Assembly (NCBI GenBank): GCA_007679095.1
Contig: VEFU01000016.1
Location: 1 to 48,186, forward strand
DNA: 48,186 nt
Reading direction: 5' to 3'
Source: Paenibacillus bovis
GTDB taxonomy: Bacteria; Bacillota; Bacilli; Bacillales; Bacillaceae_C
In this document: positions 18,569 to 27,579 of the stretch, piece after piece
Numbering within the stretch: position 1 is the stretch's first letter
Layout: every line of letters starts with the position of its first letter
Made by a program: the position numbers and the translations under genes
The notes under the pieces: generated by a model
The model's input: only the letters and a program-made list of their open reading frames with translations
Told to the model about the DNA's origin: nothing
Database searches by the model: none

Positions 18569-19705
18569 ATGAGTGACATGTCTTTTCATACGAAAACAGT
18601 ACATCAATCTAAGAAAATAATAAAAAATTTTAATAGTAAAGTAACACCAATATATCAAACATCATCTTTTTCATTTGATAATTTAGATCAGCTTGAAAGC
18701 TATTTTCATGGAGAAACACCTTACTTATATTCCCGTTATGGAAATCCAAATACAGATGAATTAGGGAGTGCCGTTGCTGCTTTGGAAGGAGCAGAAGCTG
18801 GTGTAGCAGCTTCATCAGGGATGTCAGCTATTTTATCAGCATTACTTTCAGTTGCAAAAAATGGTGACCATATTGTTGCATGTGATGACCTTTATGGTGG
18901 AACTTATCATCTATTAGATCAAGAAATTAGAAGTTTTGGTATCGATGTTACATTTGTTTCCTTTGCGAATGAAGAGGAGATACGTGCAGCAATTCGTCCA
19001 AATACAAAATTACTATATACAGAGAGCATTACGAACCCATTACTTAGAGCTGAAAATATACCGTTACTTGTTAAAATAGCGAAAGAACATAAGCTCATAA
19101 CAATTGTAGATAACACTTTTGCAACCCCGTTTTTATTACAGCCATGTGTTGATGGAGTTGATCTTGTTGTCCATAGTGCTACGAAGTACCTTGGTGGCCA
19201 TAGTGATATATCTGCAGGTATTGTAGTTGGCCATGATGATATTATTCAAGTCGCAAAACAAAAGGTAGTTAGCTTAGGTGCAAATTTAAGTCCGTTTGAA
19301 GCATGGCTAACATGTAGAGGAATCAAAACTCTTGCATTAAGACTGGAGAAGCAAACAAGTAATGCGCAATTTATTGCAGATACACTAAGGGAAAATGAAA
19401 ATATAGCAAAAGTATATTATCCAAATAATGTATCAGAACAAGGTAATGGTGCAATTGTGTCGATAGAACTTGCACCTCATTGTGACATTCGCTCATTCTT
19501 TTCGTCTCTTGGATGGATAAAAATAGTTCCTTCTTTAGGTGGTGTAGAGACTGCTGTTTCCTATCCATTAGGTACATCACATCGAAATTTACCTAAAACA
19601 GCTCAAGAAAAGCTTGGAATTAATGAACGAGTTGTTCGCATTTCAGTAGGGATTGAAGATGGGCAAGATATCATTAATCAACTCCTAATTGCAATCAAAG
19701 CATAG
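18569..19705 (+). CDS. PLP-dependent trans-sulfuration family enzyme (Cys/Met metabolism)
   Basis: Cystathionine gamma-synthase / beta-lyase / methionine gamma-lyase family enzyme, 378 aa. The PLP lysine lies in HSATKYLGGHSD near residue 205; SRYGNPNTDELG near 53 and SSGMSAILSAL near 80 are family segments; the substrate-side GGVETAVSYPLGTSH near 330 is kept. Sequence alone does not decide between gamma-synthase and lyase. It lies immediately upstream of a SAM-riboswitch operon, consistent with methionine or cysteine metabolism, but it has its own promoter. The ATG follows AGGAGAG. Confidence 0.85.
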   Translation: MSDMSFHTKTVHQSKKIIKNFNSKVTPIYQTSSFSFDNLDQLESYFHGETPYLYSRYGNPNTDELGSAVAALEGAEAGVAASSGMSAILSALLSVAKNGDHIVACDDLYGGTYHLLDQEIRSFGIDVTFVSFANEEEIRAAIRPNTKLLYTESITNPLLRAENIPLLVKIAKEHKLITIVDNTFATPFLLQPCVDGVDLVVHSATKYLGGHSDISAGIVVGHDDIIQVAKQKVVSLGANLSPFEAWLTCRGIKTLALRLEKQTSNAQFIADTLRENENIAKVYYPNNVSEQGNGAIVSIELAPHCDIRSFFSSLGWIKIVPSLGGVETAVSYPLGTSHRNLPKTAQEKLGINERVVRISVGIEDGQDIINQLLIAIKA

Positions 19706-19735
19706 GTATATTTAACCAAAGGTGTAAAAAAGTAG

Positions 19736-19764
19736 TTGACAGATAAAAAACTCTGTTCTATACT
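19736..19764 (+). promoter_or_regulatory. sigma-A promoter upstream of the SAM riboswitch
   Basis: Consensus TTGACA (19736-19741), 17-bp spacer, TATACT (19759-19764). The transcript would begin about 25 bases before the riboswitch. Confidence 0.85.
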
Positions 19765-19794
19765 CCATTCATAAGTAAAACAACTAAATCGAAT

Positions 19795-19899
19795 CTCTTA
19801 TCGAGAGTGGCGGAGGGAATAGGCCCTGTGAAGCCCGGCAACCTGTTATTTTAAAACAAGGTGCTACATCCTACAGATTTAAAATCTGGAAGATAAGAG
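19795..19899 (+). promoter_or_regulatory. SAM-I riboswitch (S-box) aptamer
   Basis: P1 is CTCTTATC (19795-19802) with GATAAGAG (19892-19899). The conserved core is clear: GAGAGTGGCGGAGGGA with the kink-turn, GGCCCTGTGAAGCCCGGCAACC, and GGTGCTACATCC. AAGAGG of the P1 3' strand (19895-19900) is also complementary to CCTCTT (19919-19924) in the terminator 5' arm, so an antiterminator can form when SAM is low. High SAM should stop expression of the downstream transporter and synthetase genes. Confidence 0.97.
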
Positions 19900-19916
19900 G
19901 AGGAACCGTCAACAAC

Positions 19917-19947
19917 GCCCTCTTCTTAGGAAGGGGGCTTTTCTTTT
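19917..19947 (+). terminator. riboswitch-controlled intrinsic terminator
   Basis: GCCCTCTTC (19917-19925), loop TTAG, GAAGGGGGC (19930-19938), then a T-rich tract. It is the expression platform of the S-box. Confidence 0.93.
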
Positions 19948-20015
19948 TACATATCTTTTTTTAAATATTAAACCAAGTAAACTAATCATATTAATTATAT
20001 TTAGGGGGATTTACA

Positions 20016-20975
20016 ATGAGAATTAATATTTGGAAGACCATTTTATTATTGATAGGAATAGTCGTACTAGCAGGTTGTTCAGATAGTGCGAGTGGCAAGC
20101 CAAAGAAAATTATTTTAGATTATGCTTACTATTCGCCAACAAGCTTGATTTTAAAGGAGAAAGGTTTTGCAGAAGAAGTATTTGAAGAAGAAGGCATAGA
20201 AGTAGAGTTTGTTCTAAGTCAAGGGAGTAACAAAGCGTTAGAATTTCTAAATTCCAGAAGTGTTGATTTCAGTTCATCTGCTGGTGCTGCTGCTTTAATG
20301 GCAAAAGCGAAAGGATCGCCAATTGAATCCGTATATATTTATTCCAAACCAGAATGGACGGCTCTCGTTGCAAAAGATTCATCCATTATGTCTGTCAATG
20401 ATTTAAAAGGGAAAAAGGTTGCTGCAACAATTGGTACAGACCCGTATATATTCTTGCTTCGTGCTCTAGATGCACATGGCCTTTCTGCCAAAGATGTAGA
20501 AATTGTTAATCTTCAACATGGAGACGGAGCAGCTGCACTACTATCTGGTGAAGTAGATGCATGGGCAGGATTAGATCCTCATATGGCAAGAGTAGAAAAA
20601 GATTCTGGAGCACATCTATTCTTCCGAAATGCAGACTTTAACACGTATGGAACTTTGAATGTAAGATCAAAATTTGCAGAAGATTACCCAGAGTATGTAA
20701 GTAAAGTTATCGAAGTTTATGAGAAAGCAAGGCAATGGGCAATTGATAATCCAGAGGAAACAGCAGAAATTTTAGCGAAGGAAGCACAAATAGATATTGA
20801 AGTAGCAAAGCTTCAATTAGAACGTAACGATTTTTCAGCATCTAAACCAGGTGATGTGCAAATTGAAACAATTAAAGCAGCTGGTGATGTATTGAAAACA
20901 GAAGGTGTTATTGATTCAGATACGGATGTAGATAAGGTTGTTAATGATTTAATTAACCCGGACTATTTTGAATAA
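20016..20975 (+). CDS. SsuA/NMT1-like substrate-binding lipoprotein
   Basis: Extracytoplasmic solute-binding protein (319 aa) for an ABC importer. Signal peptide with lipobox L-A-G-C near residue 22. The mature part matches the NMT1/SsuA/TauA fold family (binding proteins for sulfonates, nitrate, pyrimidine precursors), with SVNDLKGKKVAA near 130 and GDGAAALLSGEVDAWAGLDP near 170. The AGGGGG ribosome site is well placed. First gene behind the SAM riboswitch, so the substrate is probably a sulfur or methionine-related compound; the exact ligand is unknown. Confidence 0.88.
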   Translation: MRINIWKTILLLIGIVVLAGCSDSASGKPKKIILDYAYYSPTSLILKEKGFAEEVFEEEGIEVEFVLSQGSNKALEFLNSRSVDFSSSAGAAALMAKAKGSPIESVYIYSKPEWTALVAKDSSIMSVNDLKGKKVAATIGTDPYIFLLRALDAHGLSAKDVEIVNLQHGDGAAALLSGEVDAWAGLDPHMARVEKDSGAHLFFRNADFNTYGTLNVRSKFAEDYPEYVSKVIEVYEKARQWAIDNPEETAEILAKEAQIDIEVAKLQLERNDFSASKPGDVQIETIKAAGDVLKTEGVIDSDTDVDKVVNDLINPDYFE

Positions 20976-20995
20976 ATAAAGGATGGTGGAACAAC

Positions 20996-21838
20996 ATGAG
21001 TGGTCGTACAGAAACAATTTCAGTTCCTGTAAAAAAGTTAAAACCAGAAAAACGCTCAAAATTTTCTTATAAAGCAAATGAGAGATGGATTCTTGGAAGC
21101 CTTATCCCTATTATTCTATTAATTATTTGGGAGATTGCTGGAAGAGTAGGACTTATAGAAGCGCATTTACTACCAACTCCATCCAAAATATTTGAAGAAA
21201 TTGTAGAAATGGGCAAAGAAGGAATTTTGATTGATCATATTGGCATTACATTATACCGGGTGGTTCTTGGATTTTTCATTGGAACGATAGTAGCTGTTGT
21301 TCTTGGAGCAATCGTAGGTTATTTTTCTCTGTTTGAAAAATTGATGGATCCACTGATTCAAGCATTTCGTGCAATCCCATCTCTAGCATGGGTACCATTA
21401 TTCATATTGTGGATGGGGATAGGGGAGCCATCCAAAGTGACATTAATTGCAGTAGGTGTATTTTTTCCAGTCTACTTAAACATCGTTTCTGGTATTCAAG
21501 GCGTTGATCGGAAGTTAATCGAGGTTGGAAAGATTTATAAGTTTAGTTCCGTGAAAACATTACGGAAAATCATCTTACCAGCTGCATTGCCATCTTTTCT
21601 CGTAGGATTACGCAGTGGGCTAGGACTAGGTTGGATGTTTGTTGTTGCCGCAGAAATAATGGGTGCTAGTAAAGGGTTAGGTTATTTACTCATCTTAGGT
21701 CAAAATACGTATTCTCCGGAAATTGTCATAGCAAGTATATTATTGTTTGCGCTAATTGGAAAAATCACGGATTCATTACTGAAAATATTAGAAACAAAAT
21801 CATTGAGCTGGCAAGATAGTTTATCAAATCAGCGTTAA
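20996..21838 (+). CDS. SsuC/TauC-like ABC transporter permease
   Basis: Inner-membrane permease, 280 aa, about six membrane segments. The cytoplasmic EAA loop is seen as EVGKIYKFSSVKTLRKIILP near residue 180. Belongs to the sulfonate/nitrate/taurine importer family. It lies 20 bases after the binding-protein gene and 14 before the ATPase gene in the SAM-controlled operon. Confidence 0.88.
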   Translation: MSGRTETISVPVKKLKPEKRSKFSYKANERWILGSLIPIILLIIWEIAGRVGLIEAHLLPTPSKIFEEIVEMGKEGILIDHIGITLYRVVLGFFIGTIVAVVLGAIVGYFSLFEKLMDPLIQAFRAIPSLAWVPLFILWMGIGEPSKVTLIAVGVFFPVYLNIVSGIQGVDRKLIEVGKIYKFSSVKTLRKIILPAALPSFLVGLRSGLGLGWMFVVAAEIMGASKGLGYLLILGQNTYSPEIVIASILLFALIGKITDSLLKILETKSLSWQDSLSNQR

Positions 21839-21852
21839 AGGGGGATGCAACG

Positions 21853-22572
21853 GTGCTCGCAGTTCAAAATATAACTCGAACTTTTAATAAGGGGAAGGTA
21901 GGATTTAAAAATCTTACTTTTTCTATCCAAAAAGGAGAAATAATTGGAGTACTTGGGACTAGTGGTTGTGGAAAAAGTACATTACTTCGAGTACTGTCAG
22001 GACTCGATCAACAGTTTGAGGGTCAGTATTCACTAGGAGATAAAAGTGTAGGGATGATGTTCCAAGAACCAAGGCTAATGCCATGGCTTTCAGTAATAAA
22101 TAATATTACGTTTGGAGCAGAAACAGAAAAACAAAAATTGTTAGCAAATGAATTAATTGAACTTGTCGGTTTGAACGGATTTGAACGTAACTTCCCTAAA
22201 GATTTATCTGGAGGGATGGCACAAAGAACAGCAATTGCGCGCTCTCTTATCACGGAACCGGATGTGCTTTTACTAGATGAACCATTTAGCGCATTGGATG
22301 CATTTACGAAGATGCAGCTGCAAGATTTACTATTATCGATTTGGGAAGAAAGAAAAACAACGATGGTACTCGTAACTCACGATATAGATGAAGCGTTATA
22401 TTTATGTGATCGCATCATTATTTTACGGGGACAACCAGGAGAAATTTATGCAGAAATTAGAATAGATAAAGCAAAACCACGCTCCAGAGGGGATATCCAA
22501 CTGGCAGAAAAGAAGGCTGAAATCTTACATCTTCTTGATTTAAATAAGGAAAGGAGTAATCTACATGGTTAG
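21853..22572 (+). CDS. SsuB-like ABC transporter ATPase
   Basis: ATP-binding subunit of 239 aa. Walker A GTSGCGKST near residue 36, Q-loop MMFQEPRLMPW, signature LSGGMAQRTAIARSL, Walker B VLLLDEPFSALD and H-loop VTHDIDEAL are complete. GTG start after AAGGGGGA with a good spacing. Its last eight bases overlap the synthetase gene, which ties the enzyme to the transporter. Confidence 0.9.
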   Translation: MLAVQNITRTFNKGKVGFKNLTFSIQKGEIIGVLGTSGCGKSTLLRVLSGLDQQFEGQYSLGDKSVGMMFQEPRLMPWLSVINNITFGAETEKQKLLANELIELVGLNGFERNFPKDLSGGMAQRTAIARSLITEPDVLLLDEPFSALDAFTKMQLQDLLLSIWEERKTTMVLVTHDIDEALYLCDRIIILRGQPGEIYAEIRIDKAKPRSRGDIQLAEKKAEILHLLDLNKERSNLHG

Positions 22573-24262
22573 GCAACAAATTATTGAGCCGAGAAGTGGT
22601 CAATATAACTTTAAAACAGACTATTCCGATGATGATACTATAACTTGGGGATCGGTAGAAAGACATTTCAGTTGGCATGTTACGGGAAAAGTTAATATGG
22701 CTTATGAATGTGTAGATCGCCATGTAGTGGACGGTTTTGGTTCCAAAACAGCACTTCATTATGTAGAGGGAGATGTGGAATGGAAATTAAGCTATAGAGA
22801 TTTGAAAATAGAAACGGATAGATGGGCACAAGTGTTAAGGAATCACGGAGTAAAGAAAGGTGACTTCTTATTCGTGTTCTTACCGAAACATCCAGATTGC
22901 TATATTGCTATATTAGCTGCGATTAAACTTGGTGCTATTGTTGGTCCTTTATTTGAAGCTTTCATGGAAGAAGCAGTCCGTGATCGAATTTCAGATTGTG
23001 AAGGGAAATTTCTCATTACGAATAAGGAGTTTTTGGCAAGAGTTCCGAGAGAGGATCTACCGAGTTTAGAAAAGATTTTTCTAACAGATGACTCAATTAA
23101 TGGTATTTCTATACAAGATGAACTAAGTTCTGTAGCAGTAGAACAGGATATTTTACAATGGGTCGATCTGGAGGATGGATTAAATATTCATTATACGAGC
23201 GGCTCGACTGGAAAACCGAAAGGCATTATTCATGCCCATCGTGCGATGATTCACCAATATATTACTGGACGTTGGGTGTTAGATCTGAGAGAAGATGATG
23301 TATATTGGTGCACGGCTCACCCAGGGTGGGTAACTGGTTCTGTATATGGCATTTTTGCACCATTATTAAATCGGGCAACACTTGTCCTTCACGGTGGAAG
23401 GTTCAGTGCACAAAGTTGGTATGAAACACTTGAAAAAACAGGAGTCACTGTCTGGTATAGTGCACCAACTGCTTTCCGGATGTTAATGGCGGACGGAAAC
23501 GATATTCTAGAAAACTATGATCTTCATAAGCTTCGTCATATTTTAAGTGTAGGTGAACCTTTAAACCCAGAAGTAATTTACTGGGGGTTGGAACATCTTA
23601 ACTTACGAATTCATGATACATGGTGGATGACGGAAACAGGTGCACAACTAATCGTGAATTTACCGACTACGACAATAAAACCAGGCTCCATGGGGAAACC
23701 ATTACCGAATATTGAGGCAGTAGTGTTAGATGATGATGGAAAACAACTTCCAAGTGGGGAAGTCGGGCATTTAGCGATAAAAGCTCCTTGGCCAGGAATC
23801 ATGAAGGAAGTTTGGAAAAATCCAGAAAAATTCGCATCCTATTTCCCGTTTGGTCCTGAATGGTATGTTGCTGGTGATTTAGCATTGATAGATGAGGATG
23901 GGTATGTGTTTTTCCAGGGAAGAAGTGATGATATGATTAACTCCTCTGGGGAAAGAATCGGTCCATTTGAAGTTGAAAGTAAACTGATGGAACACCCGGC
24001 AGTAGCAGAAGTGGCGGTAATTGGAAAGCCAGATTCTTTACGTGGGGAAATAGTAAAAGCATTCCTGGTGCTAAATAAAGGTTATCAAGAAGATGCTAGC
24101 TTAATAGAGGAAATTCGCTTGTTTGTTCGAAACCGACTAGCCGCACATGCAGCACCACGTGAAATTGAAATTTTATCAGAATTACCAAAAACAAAAATAA
24201 GTGGAAAGATTTTGCGTAGAGAGTTAAAAGCTCGTGAAAAGGAATTGGTAGGTAGAAAGTAA
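22565..24262 (+). CDS. AcsA-like acyl-CoA synthetase in the SAM-riboswitch operon
   Basis: AMP-forming acyl-CoA synthetase of 565 aa, resembling Bacillus AcsA. ATP-binding loop YTSGSTGKPKG near residue 212, DTWWMTETGAQ near 350, VAGDLALIDEDGYVFFQGRSDD and the C-terminal SGKILRRELK with the adenylating Lys are present. The double Trp of the TWW motif is typical of short-chain (acetyl/propionyl) enzymes. It overlaps the ATPase gene by eight bases. Under SAM control it probably activates the imported acid, or a product of it, rather than serving as general acetate scavenger (inference). The true substrate is unknown. Confidence 0.87.
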   Translation: MVRQQIIEPRSGQYNFKTDYSDDDTITWGSVERHFSWHVTGKVNMAYECVDRHVVDGFGSKTALHYVEGDVEWKLSYRDLKIETDRWAQVLRNHGVKKGDFLFVFLPKHPDCYIAILAAIKLGAIVGPLFEAFMEEAVRDRISDCEGKFLITNKEFLARVPREDLPSLEKIFLTDDSINGISIQDELSSVAVEQDILQWVDLEDGLNIHYTSGSTGKPKGIIHAHRAMIHQYITGRWVLDLREDDVYWCTAHPGWVTGSVYGIFAPLLNRATLVLHGGRFSAQSWYETLEKTGVTVWYSAPTAFRMLMADGNDILENYDLHKLRHILSVGEPLNPEVIYWGLEHLNLRIHDTWWMTETGAQLIVNLPTTTIKPGSMGKPLPNIEAVVLDDDGKQLPSGEVGHLAIKAPWPGIMKEVWKNPEKFASYFPFGPEWYVAGDLALIDEDGYVFFQGRSDDMINSSGERIGPFEVESKLMEHPAVAEVAVIGKPDSLRGEIVKAFLVLNKGYQEDASLIEEIRLFVRNRLAAHAAPREIEILSELPKTKISGKILRRELKAREKELVGRK

Positions 24263-24340
24263 TCAAACTATTAAACTGTTATAAAGTTGTTCTCTTATGA
24301 TATAGTAGGTAAAAAGGCATCCATCATGGGAGGCGCAGCT

Positions 24341-25279
24341 ATGTTTAAAACGAAAAAGGGTAAAGAACAACGAATTGAACAGTTACAAAAGGAAATAGAA
24401 CAACTCAAATCTTCTTATCAGTATAAAGATATGGCGGATAAAGAATGGCTATTGAAGGTACAAGAGGAAATTCATGCAGCTGTCGATCAGCATGAGAAAG
24501 TAAATGCTCAGCATCATGAACTTGGAGATGCCGTTAAGAAAATTGAAAAGAGATTTGAAAATGTATCTGACTTAAGTGATCAAACTTCCAATAAATCAAA
24601 TGAGCTTTTTGACAAAGGTAATTCGCTAAAAGAGTTCTCTATAAAAATGGTTGAAGATGCCAAACAAGGTTCTGAAGATGTGAAAAATACTGCAGATGTA
24701 ATTCAAGAATTAGGCGTAGAGATTCTTGCTTCTGAAAAAAATATGACGAATTTAAGTGAGCGCTCAGGTGAAATTCAATCGATCGTTGGTGTGATCGAGA
24801 ATATTGCCTCACAAACAAATTTGCTTGCTCTTAATGCTTCTATTGAAGCAGCAAGAGCTGGCGAATATGGAAAAGGATTTGCAGTTGTTGCCCAAGAAGT
24901 TAGAAAGCTTGCAGAAAGCACTGCAAAAAGCACATCTGACATTCAAGCATTAACGACTTCACTTCAAGAGGATATACAGATAGCTTTACAAGCAACGAAG
25001 AAAAGTGCTGCACTTGTTGATAAAGGTATTCTCGTCAGTTTAAATACAGCTGATAAAATCAACAACATGATGAAAACGGTGGAGCATAGTCAACTAGATA
25101 TCAGTGCAGTACAAGATATGATAGAAGAACAGAAGCAATTGTCGGAAGCGGTAAAAAAGGAATTGGAAGAAGCAAGAAACCTATTCTCGCAAGCATATGA
25201 AATGATTCTCGATCATATAGAGGATGCGAAAGAAGTGGATCAACGACTTGAAAATGGAATCCACCAGTTGAAAATATAA
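24341..25279 (+). CDS. soluble methyl-accepting chemotaxis-like receptor (YfmS type)
   Basis: Cytoplasmic chemoreceptor-like signalling protein of 312 aa with no membrane segment. It is mostly coiled coil, with the invariant hairpin tip [22 protein letters not shown] and [13 protein letters not shown] in the middle; the N-terminal 60 residues are also coiled coil rather than a recognisable sensor domain. ATG at 24341 is chosen for the GGGAGG just upstream. It would contact CheA/CheW. B. subtilis YfmS has similar size and layout. The signal is unknown. Confidence 0.82.
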   Translation: MFKTKKGKEQRIEQLQKEIEQLKSSYQYKDMADKEWLLKVQEEIHAAVDQHEKVNAQHHELGDAVKKIEKRFENVSDLSDQTSNKSNELFDKGNSLKEFSIKMVEDAKQGSEDVKNTADVIQELGVEILASEKNMTNLSERSGEIQSIVGVIENIASQTNLLALNASIEAARAGEYGKGFAVVAQEVRKLAESTAKSTSDIQALTTSLQEDIQIALQATKKSAALVDKGILVSLNTADKINNMMKTVEHSQLDISAVQDMIEEQKQLSEAVKKELEEARNLFSQAYEMILDHIEDAKEVDQRLENGIHQLKI

Positions 25280-25304
25280 CTGTCTCCAATGGAGGCAGTT
25301 TTTT
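25278..25304 (+). terminator. terminator after the chemoreceptor gene
   Basis: AACTGTCTCC (25278-25287), loop AAT, GGAGGCAGTT (25291-25300) with one mismatch, then T residues; it overlaps the stop codon. Confidence 0.85.
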
Positions 25305-25365
25305 ATTTTTTTCATTAGTTGTAGTATGATGTGGAGAAGGATTTGAGACATAAAGGAGAATTATA

Positions 25366-26511
25366 ATGAGTGAGAATACATTTTTACATACATTAAAGCC
25401 AGCGTTGCAAAAAACATGGGAAGAAAGTGGTTTTACGAAACCCACAGATATTCAAAATGAAGCTATTCCAGAAATTTTAGCTGGGAAAGATATGATCGCC
25501 CAATCACCAACAGGTACCGGGAAGACGGTTGCCTACTTACTACCAGTCCTTCAGCAAATAAATGAGGATGCGAATGGATTACAGGCGGTTGTCTTAGCTC
25601 CTTCACGTGAACTTGTTATGCAAATCTATCAAGAAGTTCAAAAATGGGTGAAAGGGACGAAAATTAAAGGAGCATCATTAGTTGGTGGTGCCAACATAAA
25701 AAGACAAATAGATAAACTAAAAGAAAGACCACAAATCATTGTTGGTACACCTGGAAGAATTTTAGAATTAATAAAACTGAAAAAGTTAAAAATGCACGAA
25801 GTAAAAACTATTGTTTTGGATGAAGGCGACCAGTTATTAGGAAAAGAACACCTTGAAACTGTTCGAACGGTTGTAAAATCAGCAATGAACGACCGCCAAT
25901 TGCTACTTTTCTCTGCAACTCCAGTAGAAGATTTTGATCAAGTGACAGCAATTTTAGGAAGAAAACCTGAAACTGTGAAAATTGGTCGGAAGAGTGAAAC
26001 GGCAGAATCAAACGTGAATCATTATTATTTATTGAGTGAACAACGAGAAAAAGCGAAACTTTTACAAAAAATTGCTGCAATGCCGGGAATGAAGGGACTT
26101 GTATTTGTACGCGATGTGGGTAACATGACCGTACTAGCAGAGAAACTGAAATTTGAAAAAGTGTCTGTCGGGATTCTTCATAGTGAGCTTAATAAAAATG
26201 AACGCGAAAAAGCACTAAAAGCATTACGCAATGGACAAGTTAGCATTTTACTTGCGACAGATGTAGCTGCAAGAGGATTGGATGTGGAAGGATTAACTCA
26301 TGTTATTCACTCTGACTTCCCAGCGGACATCGAGCAATATATTCATCGCTCAGGTAGAACAGGAAGAATGGGAGCAAAAGGAACGGTTGTATCCTTGGTC
26401 GGGCCACGTGAAGAACGAGAACTGAAGAAATATGGAAGACAACTAAACATTACCGTAGAGCCGAGACGCATTCATAAAGGACAATTCGTCGAGTGGAAAA
26501 AAAGAAAATAG
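25366..26511 (+). CDS. yfmL: DEAD-box RNA helicase, YfmL type
   Basis: ATP-dependent RNA helicase of 381 aa, a core enzyme without C-terminal extension. Motifs in order: Q motif GFTKPTDIQ, I SPTGTGKT, Ia APSRELVMQ, GG, Ib TPGR, II DEGD (instead of DEAD), III SAT, IV VFVRD, V ATDVAARGLD, VI HRSGRTGRMG. Size fits B. subtilis YfmL, which acts in 50S ribosome assembly. Preceded by AAAGGAG; single-gene unit with its own terminator. Confidence 0.88.
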   Translation: MSENTFLHTLKPALQKTWEESGFTKPTDIQNEAIPEILAGKDMIAQSPTGTGKTVAYLLPVLQQINEDANGLQAVVLAPSRELVMQIYQEVQKWVKGTKIKGASLVGGANIKRQIDKLKERPQIIVGTPGRILELIKLKKLKMHEVKTIVLDEGDQLLGKEHLETVRTVVKSAMNDRQLLLFSATPVEDFDQVTAILGRKPETVKIGRKSETAESNVNHYYLLSEQREKAKLLQKIAAMPGMKGLVFVRDVGNMTVLAEKLKFEKVSVGILHSELNKNEREKALKALRNGQVSILLATDVAARGLDVEGLTHVIHSDFPADIEQYIHRSGRTGRMGAKGTVVSLVGPREERELKKYGRQLNITVEPRRIHKGQFVEWKKRK

Positions 26512-26517
26512 AAAATG

Positions 26518-26551
26518 AAAGGAAGCCTACTTTTTATACGGGCTTCCTTTT
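26518..26551. terminator. terminator between convergent helicase and membrane-protein genes
   Basis: AAAGGAAGCC (26518-26527) pairs with GGCTTCCTTT (26541-26550) and is T-rich on both exits; it can serve both converging genes. Confidence 0.82.
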
Positions 26552-26559
26552 ATTAATTT

Positions 26560-27306
26560 TTACTCACATATTACAGTTGTAGAGCCGTTTTCTTTCAATT
26601 CCAATGTTGCAGTTTTACCTTCATGAACACATGCCTTAAATTCTTGTAGTGATTCTTTGTGTTCTATTTCCATTTGTACGATTCGGATAGTGGGGATAGT
26701 GATGACAAGTATGAAAGCAACTACAACAAAACCGATAAATCCCCTTTGTAATTTATTGAACATTGGTTTTGACGTGTTAGAGAGGGAATAATCCCCAGAA
26801 ATAAACTTTCGTATCTCTCTATAATATAAAGCATTATGAACAATTAAAAGCAAAGATAGTAACACGATATATACATAACGATCCAATGGAAAGATGATCA
26901 TAATGAAAATCAGTAACGGAACTGTTAGGGAGTAGAGAATGTATACTTTTTTGGTCGCATTCTTTGTCACTTGACGTAACATTTCGTCATCTTCTAAGAG
27001 TTCTCCTGGTCTTAAGAAAGTAATTGCTGGCACCTTATTATGGGGATTTTTAGAATTGTAATTTTTAAGTTTTATATAGTAAGTAAGGAAGAATATCGCT
27101 AATAAAATAGAACCAACAATAAGCGAAAGCATTCCTGGTGTGTGCCATTTTATTGTTAACTCGTTATCCACCATCATAAAGAAGCCTTCAAAATTACTGA
27201 ATAACAGATCTGCTGCATACGTAACACCGTATGTCCAAACAATCAAAATGCACCATAAGGCAATGTTCCATAGTGGGATATTTACACGAAAATCGTTTTT
27301 ATTCAC
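26560..27306 (-). CDS. multi-pass membrane protein partnered with XRE regulator
   Basis: Membrane protein of about 248 aa with two N-terminal membrane segments, a cytoplasmic loop of about 50 aa, then three more segments and an external tail of about 45 aa with two Cys residues. I do not recognise the family. GTG at 27306 is preferred since AAGGAGAGG is six bases upstream; ATG at 27312 is the alternative. It overlaps the XRE gene, so the pair is co-translated. Such XRE plus membrane-protein pairs are common in Bacilli and usually of unknown role. Confidence 0.72.
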   Translation of the reverse strand: MNKNDFRVNIPLWNIALWCILIVWTYGVTYAADLLFSNFEGFFMMVDNELTIKWHTPGMLSLIVGSILLAIFFLTYYIKLKNYNSKNPHNKVPAITFLRPGELLEDDEMLRQVTKNATKKVYILYSLTVPLLIFIMIIFPLDRYVYIVLLSLLLIVHNALYYREIRKFISGDYSLSNTSKPMFNKLQRGFIGFVVVAFILVITIPTIRIVQMEIEHKESLQEFKACVHEGKTATLELKENGSTTVICE

Positions 27307-27511
27307 CAGCATCCTCTCCTTCTAGCCAAAATAATTCATCAACCTTTATTTGTAATTCTTTTGCTAATCGTAAAGATAATGTAATGGAAGGTGAAAACTC
27401 TCCTTTTTCGATAAAACCAATTGTTTGTCTTGTAACACCTACACGATTAGCTAATTCTGTTTGAGAAAATCCATGCCTTGTTCTTAGTTCCTTCACTCGA
27501 TTACGAAGCAT
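27299..27511 (-). CDS. small XRE-family transcriptional regulator
   Basis: Helix-turn-helix protein of 70 aa, little more than the DNA-binding domain: RVKELRTRHGFSQTELANRVGVTRQTIGFIEKG... with SLRLAKEL and VDELFW, as in YozG-like short regulators. Start ATG follows GGAG. It overlaps the membrane-protein gene and probably represses the pair through the dyad at 27532-27570. Confidence 0.9.
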   Translation of the reverse strand: MLRNRVKELRTRHGFSQTELANRVGVTRQTIGFIEKGEFSPSITLSLRLAKELQIKVDELFWLEGEDAGE

Positions 27512-27531
27512 CTGTAACTCCTTTCATAAGG

Positions 27532-27579
27532 TGTTAACTTTTGTATACATAATGTAAAGTTTAGTTAACATTTTGTCAA
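27532..27579 (-). promoter_or_regulatory. promoter and operator of the XRE/membrane-protein pair
   Basis: On the minus strand, consensus TTGACA (27579-27574), 17-bp spacer, TACATT (27556-27551). A perfect 8-bp inverted repeat, TGTTAACT at 27532-27539 and AGTTAACA at 27563-27570, surrounds the -10 region; a further TTAATTA-type half-site lies beyond the -35. Probable autoregulation by the XRE protein. Confidence 0.75.
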
